Assembly: GCA_003279005.1 (NCBI GenBank)
Contig: QCBY01000007.1
Span: forward strand, 1-64,000
Source: Prochlorococcus sp. AG-347-J22
GTDB taxonomy: Bacteria; Cyanobacteriota; Cyanobacteriia; PCC-6307; Cyanobiaceae
Direction: 5' to 3'
Length of the DNA stretch: 64,000 bases
Shown here piece after piece: positions 1 through 8,580 of this stretch. The notes under the pieces are model-generated. The model saw only the letters and a list, made by a program, of their open reading frames with translations. It had not been told where the DNA came from and made no database searches. The translations under genes and the position numbers were made by a program. Positions within the stretch are counted from its first letter, which is position 1, and every line of letters begins with the position of its first letter.

Positions 1-225
1 GGAAATGAAGTTAAAGAGGAGGAACTAGAAGTAAAGTCAGAGGCGTCAGATGCAAATGAAGTCAAAGAGGAAGAACTAGAAGTTAAGTCGGAGGCGTCAG
101 ATGGAAATAAAGTCAAAGAGGAGGAACCAGAAATAAAGTCGGAGGCGTCAGATGAAAATGAAGTCAAAGAGGAGAAACCAGAAGTAAAGTCAGAGGCACC
201 AGATGAAAATGAAGTCAAAGAAGGG
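1..225 (+). repeat. 51-bp in-frame tandem repeat
   Basis: Units lie at 1-51, 52-102, 103-153 and 154-204, with a partial unit at 205-225. Each is 51 bp (17 codons), so copy-number change would keep the frame. The first two units are nearly identical; the others carry a few substitutions such as EEL to EEP and EKP. The array may continue upstream of the window. Confidence 0.85.
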
Positions 226-294
226 GTATTAAATACAAAGGTACAAGAAGACGAACCTAAACCCAAAAATACCAAAAAGCAAAAGGTAAATTAA
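1..294 (+). CDS. C-terminal part of an acidic repeat-containing protein (partial)
   Basis: The frame is open from the first base to a TAA at 292-294, so only the C-terminus is in the window. It encodes a 17-residue unit of the form xNEVKEEExEVKSEASD repeated about 4.4 times, followed by a lysine-rich end (KPKNTKKQKVN). The composition is almost entirely Glu, Lys, Ser, Val and Asp, with no hydrophobic segment, so this is probably a disordered charged tail. The upstream domain lies outside the window, so no function can be given. Later units are more diverged than the first two, which suggests expansion by tandem duplication. Confidence 0.8.
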   Translation, partial: GNEVKEEELEVKSEASDANEVKEEELEVKSEASDGNKVKEEEPEIKSEASDENEVKEEKPEVKSEAPDENEVKEGVLNTKVQEDEPKPKNTKKQKVN

Positions 295-422
295 GGGAGA
301 TGATGCTAAGATTGTCTTTTATTAATTATCAAAATTTTAATTAAAACTGTTGATATATTCTTTTAATTTGAAATATTACAAATATATAAATTCTAAAAAG
401 TTTAGATAAGTGACTTCAAATA

Positions 423-938
423 TCAAGAATCAAGAGCGACTTCTATAGCTGCTATTAAATTGTCGTCAAATGGTTGAACACTAGGTTTAAATCTTGCAAT
501 TACATTGCTATCTTTCCCGATAAGAAATTTTTCAAAATTCCATTCAACATCACCCTTTGGTTCGACCTTATTAAGTGTTGTGTAGGGTTCTGTAGTTTCA
601 CCTTTCGCGTGAACTTTTTGCATTATTTCGAACTCTACTCCAAATTTTGTCGAACAAAAATTCTTTATTATTGCGAGAGAATCAGGTTCTTGGTTACCAA
701 AATCATTACAAGGGAAAGCAAGAATTTTCAACCCTTTTTTTGAATATTTAGTGTGTAACTTTTGAAGATCCTCATATTGAGCGGTATTGCCACAATAACT
801 TGCAACATTAACCACTAATAGAACATTTTCAGAATATTGGCCAAGCTTTATTGCTTTACCCTCTGCTGACATAACAGTTGTATTTTGAACATCTATTAAC
901 ATGTTTTTATAAATTGATTTATTGAAGATAGCATTCAA
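423..938 (-). CDS. glutathione peroxidase family protein
   Basis: A thiol peroxidase that would reduce hydrogen peroxide or lipid hydroperoxides, probably in the cytoplasm and, as in most non-animal homologues, probably with thioredoxin as donor. The family motifs are present: ASYCGNTAQY with the peroxidatic residue as Cys49 (not selenocysteine), FPCNDFGNQEP with a second Cys77 and Gln83, and WNFEKFLI with Trp133. At 171 aa it is slightly longer than the usual 158-165. An internal ATG at 902 (MLIDVQNTTV) would give 159 aa, which matches the family better and may be the true start. It is transcribed away from its neighbours and looks monocistronic. Some annotations use the name btuE. Confidence 0.92.
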   Translation of the reverse strand: MNAIFNKSIYKNMLIDVQNTTVMSAEGKAIKLGQYSENVLLVVNVASYCGNTAQYEDLQKLHTKYSKKGLKILAFPCNDFGNQEPDSLAIIKNFCSTKFGVEFEIMQKVHAKGETTEPYTTLNKVEPKGDVEWNFEKFLIGKDSNVIARFKPSVQPFDDNLIAAIEVALDS

Positions 939-1050
939 AAAATCTTTTTGTGTTTTTTAAGAGCTTATTTTTTTTTATTTTTATTTGTAGGTTTTAGTTA
1001 AAAGTTTTTTCTTAGCTTAATATAATTTAGACAACTACTTCAATAAAAAT

Positions 1051-1284
1051 TTGGATCCATTAGACCCTATCACTGAAATTATTAGATCAGGACAAGCTTT
1101 CTCGTCCTCAATAGCATTAGAAAGAATCTTATGGTTCATGATCGGATTTTTTTTCCTTGGTGCTATTTCAACATCAATTAAAAGAGTAATGAAGCAAAAC
1201 GTTTTGTTTGGTAATAATGCATTTTTAACAAGTTCAAAAGTCTCTAAAGGAAAAGAAGAAAGGTCACCTGATGAAGATAAATAA
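1051..1284 (+). CDS. small membrane protein, TTG start
   Basis: Encodes 77 aa from a TTG (MDPLDPITEII...). It has one clear hydrophobic segment (ILWFMIGFFFLGAIS) followed by a basic, then acidic tail ending SPDEDK. The function is unknown. The minus strand is also open here (1035-1295), but the plus-strand product has the more protein-like membrane segment and runs into purT 17 bp downstream. I prefer the plus strand without proof. The TTG start lowers confidence. Confidence 0.55.
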   Translation: MDPLDPITEIIRSGQAFSSSIALERILWFMIGFFFLGAISTSIKRVMKQNVLFGNNAFLTSSKVSKGKEERSPDEDK

Positions 1285-1301
1285 AATTCAACCATACTTT
1301 C

Positions 1302-2486
1302 ATGACCAATTTTAAATTTATGAATAAGACAATATTATTACTTGGAAGCGGGGAACTTGGAAAAGAGTTGGTAATTGAAGCCAAAAGATTGGGTTTAAAA
1401 GTAATTGCTATTGATAAATATGAGAATGCACCAGCAATGCAGGTAGCGGATCATTGTTTTGTAATAGATATGAGTAATAAAGAAATACTATCAAAAACAA
1501 TAAAAGATTTTAACCCAGATTTCGTAGTGCCAGAAATTGAGGCTCTTTCGATTGAATCTTTAAAAGAACTCGAAAAAGAAGGGATAAAAATCGTACCAAA
1601 TGCTAGAACAGTTGAAATAACAATGAATAGAGATAAAATTAGAGATTTAGCATCAAACGAATTAAAGATAAAAACTGCAAAATTTAATTATGTTTTTGAC
1701 TCAGAAGATCTTGAAAAAAAATCTCATGAAATAGGTTTCCCCCTATTACTTAAGCCATTAATGAGTTCTTCTGGAAAAGGGCAATCCTTAGTTGAAAGTA
1801 AAGATAATCTGATAGAAGCTTGGGATCAAGCTTTAGAAAATTCAAGAGGGAAAATTGTTGGTGTAATTCTTGAGGAGTTTATAGAATTTGATTATGAATT
1901 TACTCTTTTAACTGTTAGAAAAGAAAATGGAGAAAATATTTTTTGTGATCCTATAGGCCATGAACAGTATAAGGGAGATTATCAATGTAGTTGGCAACCT
2001 ATGGAGTTAAATCAATTCTTACTTGATGAAGCTAAAAAAATAACAACTCAAATTTTAAATAATTTAAATGGTTCTGGTATCTACGGAGTAGAGTTTTTTG
2101 TAAAAGAAAATGAGATTATTTTTTCAGAATTATCACCAAGACCTCATGATACAGGAATGGTTACTTTAGTTAGTCAAAACTTAAATGAATTTGAATTACA
2201 TTTAAGAGCATTTTTAAATTTACCAATACCACAGATATCAATATTAAAGCCATCAGCTAGTAGAGTTTTACTTGCCAATGACAAATTTCATCATCCATCA
2301 TTTGATGGGCTAAATGAGGCATTAGAAATAGAGAATACTAAGGTTCTTATATTTGGTAAACCAACTTCCAAAAAAGGAAGGCGAATGGGGGTAGTTCTCT
2401 CATCAAATGATGATATAAATGTTGCTCGCTCAAATGCTGATAATGCAGCAAGTATGATAAAAATCGTTCCTAATTTAAAACATTAA
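1302..2486 (+). CDS. purT: formate-dependent phosphoribosylglycinamide formyltransferase (GART 2)
   Basis: Catalyses the formate- and ATP-dependent formylation of glycinamide ribonucleotide in purine synthesis. It is an ATP-grasp protein of 394 aa, against about 392 in the family. The N-terminal nucleotide-binding motif ILLLGSGELGKEL is at about residues 10-22. The ATP-grasp segment FPLLLKPLMSSSGKGQS follows near residue 145, and FSELSPRPHDTGMVT carries the metal- and ATP-binding residues near residue 270. ATG 1302 gives six extra residues before a second ATG at 1320 (MNKTILLLG), which is an equally good start. PurT does not need 10-formyl-tetrahydrofolate, unlike PurN. Confidence 0.97.
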   Translation: MTNFKFMNKTILLLGSGELGKELVIEAKRLGLKVIAIDKYENAPAMQVADHCFVIDMSNKEILSKTIKDFNPDFVVPEIEALSIESLKELEKEGIKIVPNARTVEITMNRDKIRDLASNELKIKTAKFNYVFDSEDLEKKSHEIGFPLLLKPLMSSSGKGQSLVESKDNLIEAWDQALENSRGKIVGVILEEFIEFDYEFTLLTVRKENGENIFCDPIGHEQYKGDYQCSWQPMELNQFLLDEAKKITTQILNNLNGSGIYGVEFFVKENEIIFSELSPRPHDTGMVTLVSQNLNEFELHLRAFLNLPIPQISILKPSASRVLLANDKFHHPSFDGLNEALEIENTKVLIFGKPTSKKGRRMGVVLSSNDDINVARSNADNAASMIKIVPNLKH

Positions 2487-2573
2487 GTAAATATTACAAA
2501 AAAACTACTTATTTCCTTCGTTTTTATTTCCTATTTTTGTATGTAACCTTTAAAAGTATTATTGTTTTTGTCT

Positions 2574-2807
2574 ATGATTGAAAACTATAAAGGTTGGAAT
2601 ATTATTTTGACATGGGATGATAATCATTCTATTAATAAGAATTCTGGTAGAAATAAGTCATTTAATCAAAAGGAAAAGTGGAAAGGAGTGAATTTAGATG
2701 GTAGCAGCATTTATGGAGCCTCTCTTAAGGAAATAAGACATATTATTGATTATCCTCTTTTGCACAAAAAAATTAATCATCCTCTTTCCGATTCTTATCA
2801 TCAATAA
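2574..2807 (+). CDS. hypothetical protein, 77 aa
   Basis: Starts at ATG 2574 (MIENYKGWNIILTWDDNHSI); the frame stays open to a TTG at 2562. The product is polar and soluble with several aromatic residues (GWNIILTWDD, KWKGVNLDG). It resembles no family I can name. Its 3' end overlaps the end of the convergent small gene at 2773-2934 by 35 bp. Confidence 0.6.
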   Translation: MIENYKGWNIILTWDDNHSINKNSGRNKSFNQKEKWKGVNLDGSSIYGASLKEIRHIIDYPLLHKKINHPLSDSYHQ

Positions 2808-2934
2808 GTTCGTTTGCAAGTTCTCTTAGATCACCTTTAATTGATACCCATGTAAATGCCGCAATAAAGATTGTAACTGATATTGATATTGTAATTGTCT
2901 CTAAAGGACTCAAACCTAAAGCGATAGCAAACAT
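2773..2934 (-). CDS. small single-span membrane protein, 53 aa
   Basis: Found by reading the reverse complement. ATG at 2934 opens MFAIALGLSPLETITISISV, followed by a hydrophobic stretch (TIFIAAFTWVSI) and a charged tail (GDLRELANELIDDKNRKEDD). There is one predicted N-terminal membrane span with an acidic cytoplasmic end. This architecture is common among tiny thylakoid- or membrane-associated proteins in picocyanobacteria. The function is unknown. It overlaps the convergent gene 2574-2807 by 35 bp. Confidence 0.6.
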   Translation of the reverse strand: MFAIALGLSPLETITISISVTIFIAAFTWVSIKGDLRELANELIDDKNRKEDD

Positions 2935-3126
2935 ATTTATTTAAAATAATAATTCATTATATCCGAGATTATTAATTAGCTTTAAGAGAATATACATTTG
3001 AAACTTTATTTAATTATTAACGCAATAATTAAATAAATAATCTTTAATTTTCTTATTATTAAGATACTTTTAAAAGATAATCCATTCTCTAATACATCTA
3101 AATAACAGGGTTGTTAAAAAATAATC

Positions 3127-3357
3127 ATGAAGCAAAAAAAATGCCCTCAATGTAAAAATTTAATTTCTTTAACAGCACCAACTTGCCTATATTGTGGTAG
3201 ACCTAATAAAACTGTAACTAATAATTATGTTAAAATGAAATGGGATAAAGAATATAAGAAAAGTGAAATTAATTTTTTTAAAGTATTAATCTCTAAGAAA
3301 ATTTTCTATATTCCTATTCTGTTTTTAATAATCTTATTTATAATTTTATTCAAATAA
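3127..3357 (+). CDS. zinc-ribbon protein with C-terminal membrane anchor
   Basis: Encodes 76 aa. The N-terminus carries a compact zinc ribbon with two cysteine pairs (CPQC at residues 6-9 and CLYCG at 20-24). A basic linker follows, then a C-terminal hydrophobic segment from about residue 59 to the end (IFYIPILFLIILFIILF). The layout is a tail-anchored membrane protein exposing a zinc ribbon to the cytoplasm. The partner is unknown. It converges on pepN with a 7-bp gap. Confidence 0.75.
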   Translation: MKQKKCPQCKNLISLTAPTCLYCGRPNKTVTNNYVKMKWDKEYKKSEINFFKVLISKKIFYIPILFLIILFIILFK

Positions 3358-3364
3358 ACATTTT

Positions 3365-5974
3365 TTAACTTAAAATAGCATCTATAACTTCTCTTGAATT
3401 TGGTGAAAGATCATGCTTTTTAATGTAATTAAGCACAACTAAAATGTTATTTCTATAAGGTTCGTCATATTTTCTGAATGTACTAAAAATCTTTAGGAAT
3501 CGTGAAATTACAATTGGATTTGATTTGTCAAATTCAATAATTTTGTTTGCTATATATTTATAACCAGATCCATCTTTTGAGTGAAATAATGAATTTTTTG
3601 TTACGTATGCATTTAGTATAGATCTTAAAGTATTTGGGGATTTGACATCAAAATATTTGTTATTAAAAAGCTCTTCAATACTTTTTTGTTTATCATCTAT
3701 CTCAATAGATGCTTCAAAAGAGAACCAATTATCTAAAACTACAGAGTTATTTTCCCATCTTTTAAAAAACATATTTGAGAGTAATTTTCTTTCCTGACAT
3801 TCAATCCTTGTAAATACATTAAGTGTCGCTCTTGAAAGTGTCATTGAATCACTACTTATATAACTGATTATTTTACTTTTGATTTCTTTATCTTTACTAT
3901 GTAAAAGTAACTTCCATATTGTCTCAATTAGTTTTCTTTCATCCTTACCTTCGGGCCATATTTTAGTTATTTTTTTTTCAATCTCATTTAACTTATTTAA
4001 AAGTTCCTCTTTTAATTTAGTGCCGAATAAATAATTTAATTCGTCAATAGTTTTGTATATTTTTATTGGATTAATTATATTTATTTCTGATTCAATTTCA
4101 GAGAAAGTTGGAATACTAAGTATTTCAGATAGAAGGGATAAATTTATATTTTTGTTATTTCTAATAATTGATTTTATTGTTTTTATTAATTTATTTTCAA
4201 TATAAAAATCTGATTTTTCATTTATTCTTTTGCAAATTATTTTTTTGTATAAGCTTTTTATAGTGTCATATATTGTGAAATAATCTGTTTCAAATTCTAA
4301 TATTATTAATTTTTCAGAAAATGTGGTATCCGTTTCCCACTCAACTGGGGCTGATAAGTTACGGAAATAAGTAATTATTGGAATATCAAAATCAGACTTT
4401 ATATTTTCAAAAATAAATTCCTCTTCCTTTTCTTTTAAGAAAAAAGTCTTATTTATTTTTTCATTTCTTTTTAATAATATCGCAATATTAATTGGAATTA
4501 TTAGAGGCAAGTCATTATAAAATGTCTTTTTATTTGAATTAGTTTGTGATACCTGTATTTTGAGGATTTTTTTTTCTTTACTCCATTTTCTTTTAAACTT
4601 TACTAAAGGCGTCCCATTTTGTTTATACCAAATTTTAAATTTTTCACTATTTATTTCTTTATTATTTTTTAAAACCTTTTCAACAAATTGATCAATTGTT
4701 GCAGCTTTCCCATCATAAGAGGAAATAAAATCTCTAAAACCAATATTAAAGTTTTCATCTTTTACCAATGCTTTAATCATTCTTATTATTTCTGCTCCTT
4801 TTTCATAGATTGTAGTCGTATAAAAATTATCTATTTCTAAATATCTTTCTGGCCTCACCGAATGCGATGTTGGACCAGAATCTTCTCTAAATTGTGCTTT
4901 TCTGAGGTATTTTGCATCTTCAAGTCTTTTTAATGAGCGATTATGAAGATCTGCTGTAAATTCTTGATCCCTAAAAACTGTCAAACCCTCCTTGAGAGAT
5001 AATTGAAACCAATCCCTACATGTGATTCTATTACCTGTCCAATTGTGAAAGTACTCATGAGCTATTACGCCCTCCATGCGCTCAAATTCTTCGTCCGTGG
5101 TAGTCTCTGAGTCTGCAAGTATTAACTTTGAGTTAAATATATTGAGGCCTTTATTTTCCATTGCCCCCATATTAAAATGCCTTATTGCAACAATATTAAA
5201 TAATGCTAAGTCGTATTCGAGACCATATTTGTCTTCGTCCCATTTCATTGCCTTCTTTAATGAATTAATTGAATGTTGTACATACTTTTCATCACCTTCT
5301 TCTACATATATATTAATTTCTATTTTTTTGTTAGATTTCGTAGTGAAGTAATCTCTGATACAACTTAGTTTTCCTGCAACTAGTGCAAAGAGATACGAGG
5401 GTTTGGGGTATGGATCTTCCCAAATCACTTCATGCCTTTTATTTTTAAGATCATTAGTTTTGATCAGATTTCCATTAGATAGTAAAACTGGAAAATCTGC
5501 TTTGTTTGCCTCAATTCTTACTTTATATTTACTCAAAATATCAGGTCTATCTGCGTGGTAACTTATTCTTCTAAAGCCTTCTGCCTCACACTGGGTAGTA
5601 ATAATTCCATTACTTTCATACATACCTAAAAGCGAAACATTCTCCTTTGGTTTGATTATTCCCTCTATCTTTAAAGTGAAACTATTATTAAAAGAGGATT
5701 TAATTAATAATCTGTTTTTTTGTATTGAATAGTATTTTTCATTTAATGGAGAATCATCTAAATAAATTTTATTTACAATTATGTCTATCCCATCCAGAAT
5801 AAGAGTATTGGAGCTAATATTTTTTTTTATTAGTTTAAGTTCAGTTCTAACAATTACTTTTTTGTCTTCAATTATAAAATCCAAAAAAATATTAGGTATT
5901 TCATAATCAAATAATTTATAATCTTCAAGTTTTATGTATTCTTTTTTAATTTCTTTATTTGAAACTTTAAGCAT
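3365..5974 (-). CDS. pepN: aminopeptidase N (M1 family zinc metallopeptidase)
   Basis: A cytosolic broad-specificity aminopeptidase that finishes peptide breakdown. The 869-aa length fits bacterial PepN (about 870). Visible motifs are the substrate-binding GAMENKGLNIF (exopeptidase GAMEN) near residue 268 and the zinc site HEYFHNW at residues 306-312, with the third ligand Glu in SLKEGLTVF about 20 residues later. The C-terminal alpha-helical domain is intact. It is monocistronic and convergent with the zinc-ribbon gene. A small plus-strand ORF inside it at 5076-5351 is a shadow. Confidence 0.97.
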   Translation of the reverse strand: MLKVSNKEIKKEYIKLEDYKLFDYEIPNIFLDFIIEDKKVIVRTELKLIKKNISSNTLILDGIDIIVNKIYLDDSPLNEKYYSIQKNRLLIKSSFNNSFTLKIEGIIKPKENVSLLGMYESNGIITTQCEAEGFRRISYHADRPDILSKYKVRIEANKADFPVLLSNGNLIKTNDLKNKRHEVIWEDPYPKPSYLFALVAGKLSCIRDYFTTKSNKKIEINIYVEEGDEKYVQHSINSLKKAMKWDEDKYGLEYDLALFNIVAIRHFNMGAMENKGLNIFNSKLILADSETTTDEEFERMEGVIAHEYFHNWTGNRITCRDWFQLSLKEGLTVFRDQEFTADLHNRSLKRLEDAKYLRKAQFREDSGPTSHSVRPERYLEIDNFYTTTIYEKGAEIIRMIKALVKDENFNIGFRDFISSYDGKAATIDQFVEKVLKNNKEINSEKFKIWYKQNGTPLVKFKRKWSKEKKILKIQVSQTNSNKKTFYNDLPLIIPINIAILLKRNEKINKTFFLKEKEEEFIFENIKSDFDIPIITYFRNLSAPVEWETDTTFSEKLIILEFETDYFTIYDTIKSLYKKIICKRINEKSDFYIENKLIKTIKSIIRNNKNINLSLLSEILSIPTFSEIESEINIINPIKIYKTIDELNYLFGTKLKEELLNKLNEIEKKITKIWPEGKDERKLIETIWKLLLHSKDKEIKSKIISYISSDSMTLSRATLNVFTRIECQERKLLSNMFFKRWENNSVVLDNWFSFEASIEIDDKQKSIEELFNNKYFDVKSPNTLRSILNAYVTKNSLFHSKDGSGYKYIANKIIEFDKSNPIVISRFLKIFSTFRKYDEPYRNNILVVLNYIKKHDLSPNSREVIDAILS

Positions 5975-6045
5975 ATTCTTATAGATTATTTGGGGCTAAA
6001 TGATTAATTAAAGATTAGCAATTTGAACAAAAAATTGAAATTTAT

Positions 6046-6393
6046 TTAGGTTTCTTCTATTTCACATATATATTCTTTAATTATCCCTGAAGGCAATAAC
6101 TCGTATAATATCGGAGTCTTTTCATTGACTGAACCATCCTGATTAATTTGGTATCTCCAATCCCATTTTTTGTCAGTAAATGATACATAATCCTTTCTAA
6201 GAGAATATGGAAGCATAAGTTTTTTTTCATCCCAATCTATATTTATAAATGCGCCTGGTTTAATTTCTGAAATATTTTTAACTATTGAGAAATCTCCATT
6301 GATATTATTTCTAATTACTAAGTCGAGATTTATTTTCTCACACAAATAGTTTGTGTTTAGAACTAATAGAAGAATTATTGTAGAGAATAACAA
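6046..6393 (-). CDS. hypothetical secreted protein, 115 aa
   Basis: Starts with TTG at 6393. The N-terminus is a signal-peptide-like hydrophobic segment (MLFSTIILLLVLNTN) with no strong basic n-region. The mature part is beta-rich and aromatic (FINIDWDEKKLMLPYSL, KKWDWRYQINQDG), suggesting a small extracytoplasmic beta domain. I do not recognise a family. It shares its strand with pepN downstream (72-bp gap), but the pairing may be fortuitous. Confidence 0.6.
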   Translation of the reverse strand: MLFSTIILLLVLNTNYLCEKINLDLVIRNNINGDFSIVKNISEIKPGAFINIDWDEKKLMLPYSLRKDYVSFTDKKWDWRYQINQDGSVNEKTPILYELLPSGIIKEYICEIEET

Positions 6394-6479
6394 ATTAACT
6401 TTTTGCTCCTTTTTTATTTTAAATTGTTTTATTTGAAAAACTCTTTAAATTTAAGATTATTTTTTTTTAAAATTTTTTT

Positions 6480-7196
6480 TCAAATCTTTACAGAATCCAT
6501 AACTTTTAAGTTTACTAGGTTGCATTTCAATTCTTCTTTATATTCCTCTATTGATATAAATTTATTTAAAAGTCCAGTATATTTAGCTTCTCCTCCAACT
6601 GTACTAGAAAGTATATATTTTGGATTGAAAATGTTTAATAATTTTGGAAGGACATCAGCACCTTTTACAAATGGTCCAACTACAGGTAACTCAAGGTTTA
6701 TTGTAGGAGTTATAACAGCATCTATTTTTTGAGATTTTAAGTTTTCATCAAGATATCCATGAGGCTCTATATAAAAACCTTTTCCTTCGCAGTCCTTTAC
6801 TATGTATCCATTTTCTATTTGTGGTACTGGAGCACCAGCAGTAGCCTCAATTTCTAATGATAAATGATAAATTTTTTCGGATGGTTTAAGAACCTTTAAA
6901 GAAGTGAAACCTGATTTTTCAAGAATCCCTTTGGCACTATTTGGGCAAATTATATCTATGTTTTTTTTAAATTTTTTTAATGACGGAATATGGCAATGAT
7001 CGGGTAATCCTTGTGTTAGGAGAATTAAATTAATTTCATCTTCAATTATAATTTCATTATCTAATGAACCTTTGAAAAACCATTCTCCTGGAGGAAACAC
7101 TAAATCACCAGTTAGCCAAGGATCTATTATTACATTAGTTCTATCAAATTTAATTAACCAACCATTTGATCCAAGATATTTAGCTTCAAAAGTCAT
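6480..7196 (-). CDS. metallo-beta-lactamase-fold protein with altered metal motif
   Basis: A 238-aa protein of the metallo-hydrolase superfamily, UlaG-like in layout: it starts with AKYLGSNGWLIKFDRTNVIIDPWLTGD, the usual first strand pair and DPxL motif (split here for description). At the place where the HxHxDH motif is expected it reads TQGLPDHCH, so the first two histidines are Gln and Leu, while Asp-His and a following His remain. A TPTINLE stretch replaces a later ligand region. Similar degenerate members occur in cyanobacteria and plants by memory. It may bind metal differently or act non-enzymatically; the substrate is unknown. Confidence 0.75.
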   Translation of the reverse strand: MTFEAKYLGSNGWLIKFDRTNVIIDPWLTGDLVFPPGEWFFKGSLDNEIIIEDEINLILLTQGLPDHCHIPSLKKFKKNIDIICPNSAKGILEKSGFTSLKVLKPSEKIYHLSLEIEATAGAPVPQIENGYIVKDCEGKGFYIEPHGYLDENLKSQKIDAVITPTINLELPVVGPFVKGADVLPKLLNIFNPKYILSSTVGGEAKYTGLLNKFISIEEYKEELKCNLVNLKVMDSVKI

Positions 7197-7342
7197 TATT
7201 TATATATATTTCTTAAATAACTATAAATTAAATTAATTAAAATTGAGAATATAGTCTTCCAAATATACTTTGTACTTTAGTATAAATATTTAATAATTTC
7301 TGTCTAATTAATTAATTTAATATTTAAAAACCTACATAATTA

Positions 7343-7651
7343 TCAAGCATGTTTAGCCTCCTTTAAAATTTGAAACGACTTCTTTTTTAGATTAAATATA
7401 AGAACTTGATTATCTTTTGCATTACCATTAAAAGTTTCTTCTCTTAATGATTGAATTGGAATTAAAGCTAAGCCTCCAGTTCCAGAAAATATAATAGGCA
7501 TGGTCACATTTTTATTACCATTCATTTTTTGTAAATCTATAGCTTGCGAAACAATTTTTTTAGCTCTTTCAAATCCGTGGTGTTCTATTAATTCAGACCA
7601 TAATGAATTTACTGACTCATATTTTGAAAATTCAATTTTAATACTTTTCAT
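7343..7651 (-). CDS. hypothetical protein, 102 aa
   Basis: A soluble small protein (MKSIKIEFSKYESVNSLWSE...) with a glycine-rich turn IIFSGTGGLALIPIQSL in the middle. There is no signal peptide or membrane span. I recognise no family. It lies 46 bp downstream of the next minus-strand gene (7698-7883), so the two may be co-transcribed. Confidence 0.6.
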   Translation of the reverse strand: MKSIKIEFSKYESVNSLWSELIEHHGFERAKKIVSQAIDLQKMNGNKNVTMPIIFSGTGGLALIPIQSLREETFNGNAKDNQVLIFNLKKKSFQILKEAKHA

Positions 7652-7697
7652 TAAAAATTTTAAGATAAACTAAATTTTTTAAAAAGAATAATTTTAT

Positions 7698-7883
7698 TTA
7701 GTTTCTATTTTTAAAGCCATCCATTACTAATTGCAACACATCAATAACATCTCCATCAGTTAAGTCGAGATCTTTTTTTAAATCATTACAAGTTAAATCC
7801 ATTTCTAATACCGCCTCTGCCATATGATTTACTTTCTCATCTTTACCTCCTAAAGAAATAAATGGATTGAAGTTTTCTATCAT
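7698..7883 (-). CDS. hypothetical protein, 61 aa
   Basis: A small acidic, probably all-helical protein (MIENFNPFISLGGKDEKVNH...). It contains two helices rich in Leu and Asp (EAVLEMDLTCNDLKKDLDLT, then DVIDVLQLVMDGFKNRN). The second half resembles a helix-turn-helix or EF-like helical pair, but there is no convincing signature. Function unknown. Confidence 0.6.
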   Translation of the reverse strand: MIENFNPFISLGGKDEKVNHMAEAVLEMDLTCNDLKKDLDLTDGDVIDVLQLVMDGFKNRN

Positions 7884-7996
7884 AAGTATTTGGATATTAT
7901 TTCTATGTTCTAGCTAAGAAATAATAAATTAACTTACTTTCATTTAGAAGCTTATAACTATGTCATTTATTGGTTTGGTGGGATTTAACATTTTCT

Positions 7997-8377
7997 TTAA
8001 ACTAAAGATGTTGATACACCTTTTGATATCAAGGCAAATCTCCTTGCTCTTACCAGGAATGGAAACAATAGTTTTGTCCTTTTCTTTGATTTAAAGATAT
8101 TTGATAAAAGTTTTAAAAGTTTTCCTGAGGGATTACAAATTTTGTTACAAATAGTATTTATTGCTTCAGCTCCATGAAATATGTCATCACCTATTAAAAG
8201 AATTGCTCCTTTATCGATATCATAACCTTTATCTAAAAGAGAGTTAGTAATAGTTTGATTTTTTCTGGCATCTAAAATAGAAATGTTTTTTATCTTACTC
8301 TTTAGTTCCAATAGTTCTGCAAAGTGATTACAAAAAGGGCACTCTCCGTCGTAGATAAATGTTAATTCTGATTTCAT
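7997..8377 (-). CDS. thiol-disulfide oxidoreductase, DCC family (DUF393)
   Basis: Encodes 126 aa. The N-terminus has the family hallmark YDGECPFCN (CxxC at about residues 14-17 within the DxxCxxC motif), followed by ILDARKNQ and GAEAINTIC. The DCC name comes from these conserved residues. The family is thioredoxin-like and presumed to act in redox chemistry; its physiological substrate is not established. It stands alone in a run of small genes. Confidence 0.88.
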   Translation of the reverse strand: MKSELTFIYDGECPFCNHFAELLELKSKIKNISILDARKNQTITNSLLDKGYDIDKGAILLIGDDIFHGAEAINTICNKICNPSGKLLKLLSNIFKSKKRTKLLFPFLVRARRFALISKGVSTSLV

Positions 8378-8580
8378 TTGTATACCTTAAATGAAAAAAA
8401 AGAAACTTGTTGTTTGAAAGTGTAGTTGCTAAAAAATTTTTTCACAAATTAATTTTATTGATATTAAAAATCTATCCGAAGATCAAATTTTCTTCAATTA
8501 CAAAGAAATGTCTCAATTTGGGTATATTTACCTCAATAATTCTGTATGCTAACACCAATATTAATGTATTTAAAAAATTC

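Noticed and set aside
1-225. Possible CRISPR-like array at the left edge
   Set aside because: The repeats are contiguous, in frame with codon period 17 and have no spacers, so they are coding tandem repeats.
1035-1295. Minus-strand ORF opposite the 1051-1284 gene
   Set aside because: Its product lacks a coherent membrane or domain pattern, and the plus-strand product has a clear span upstream of purT.
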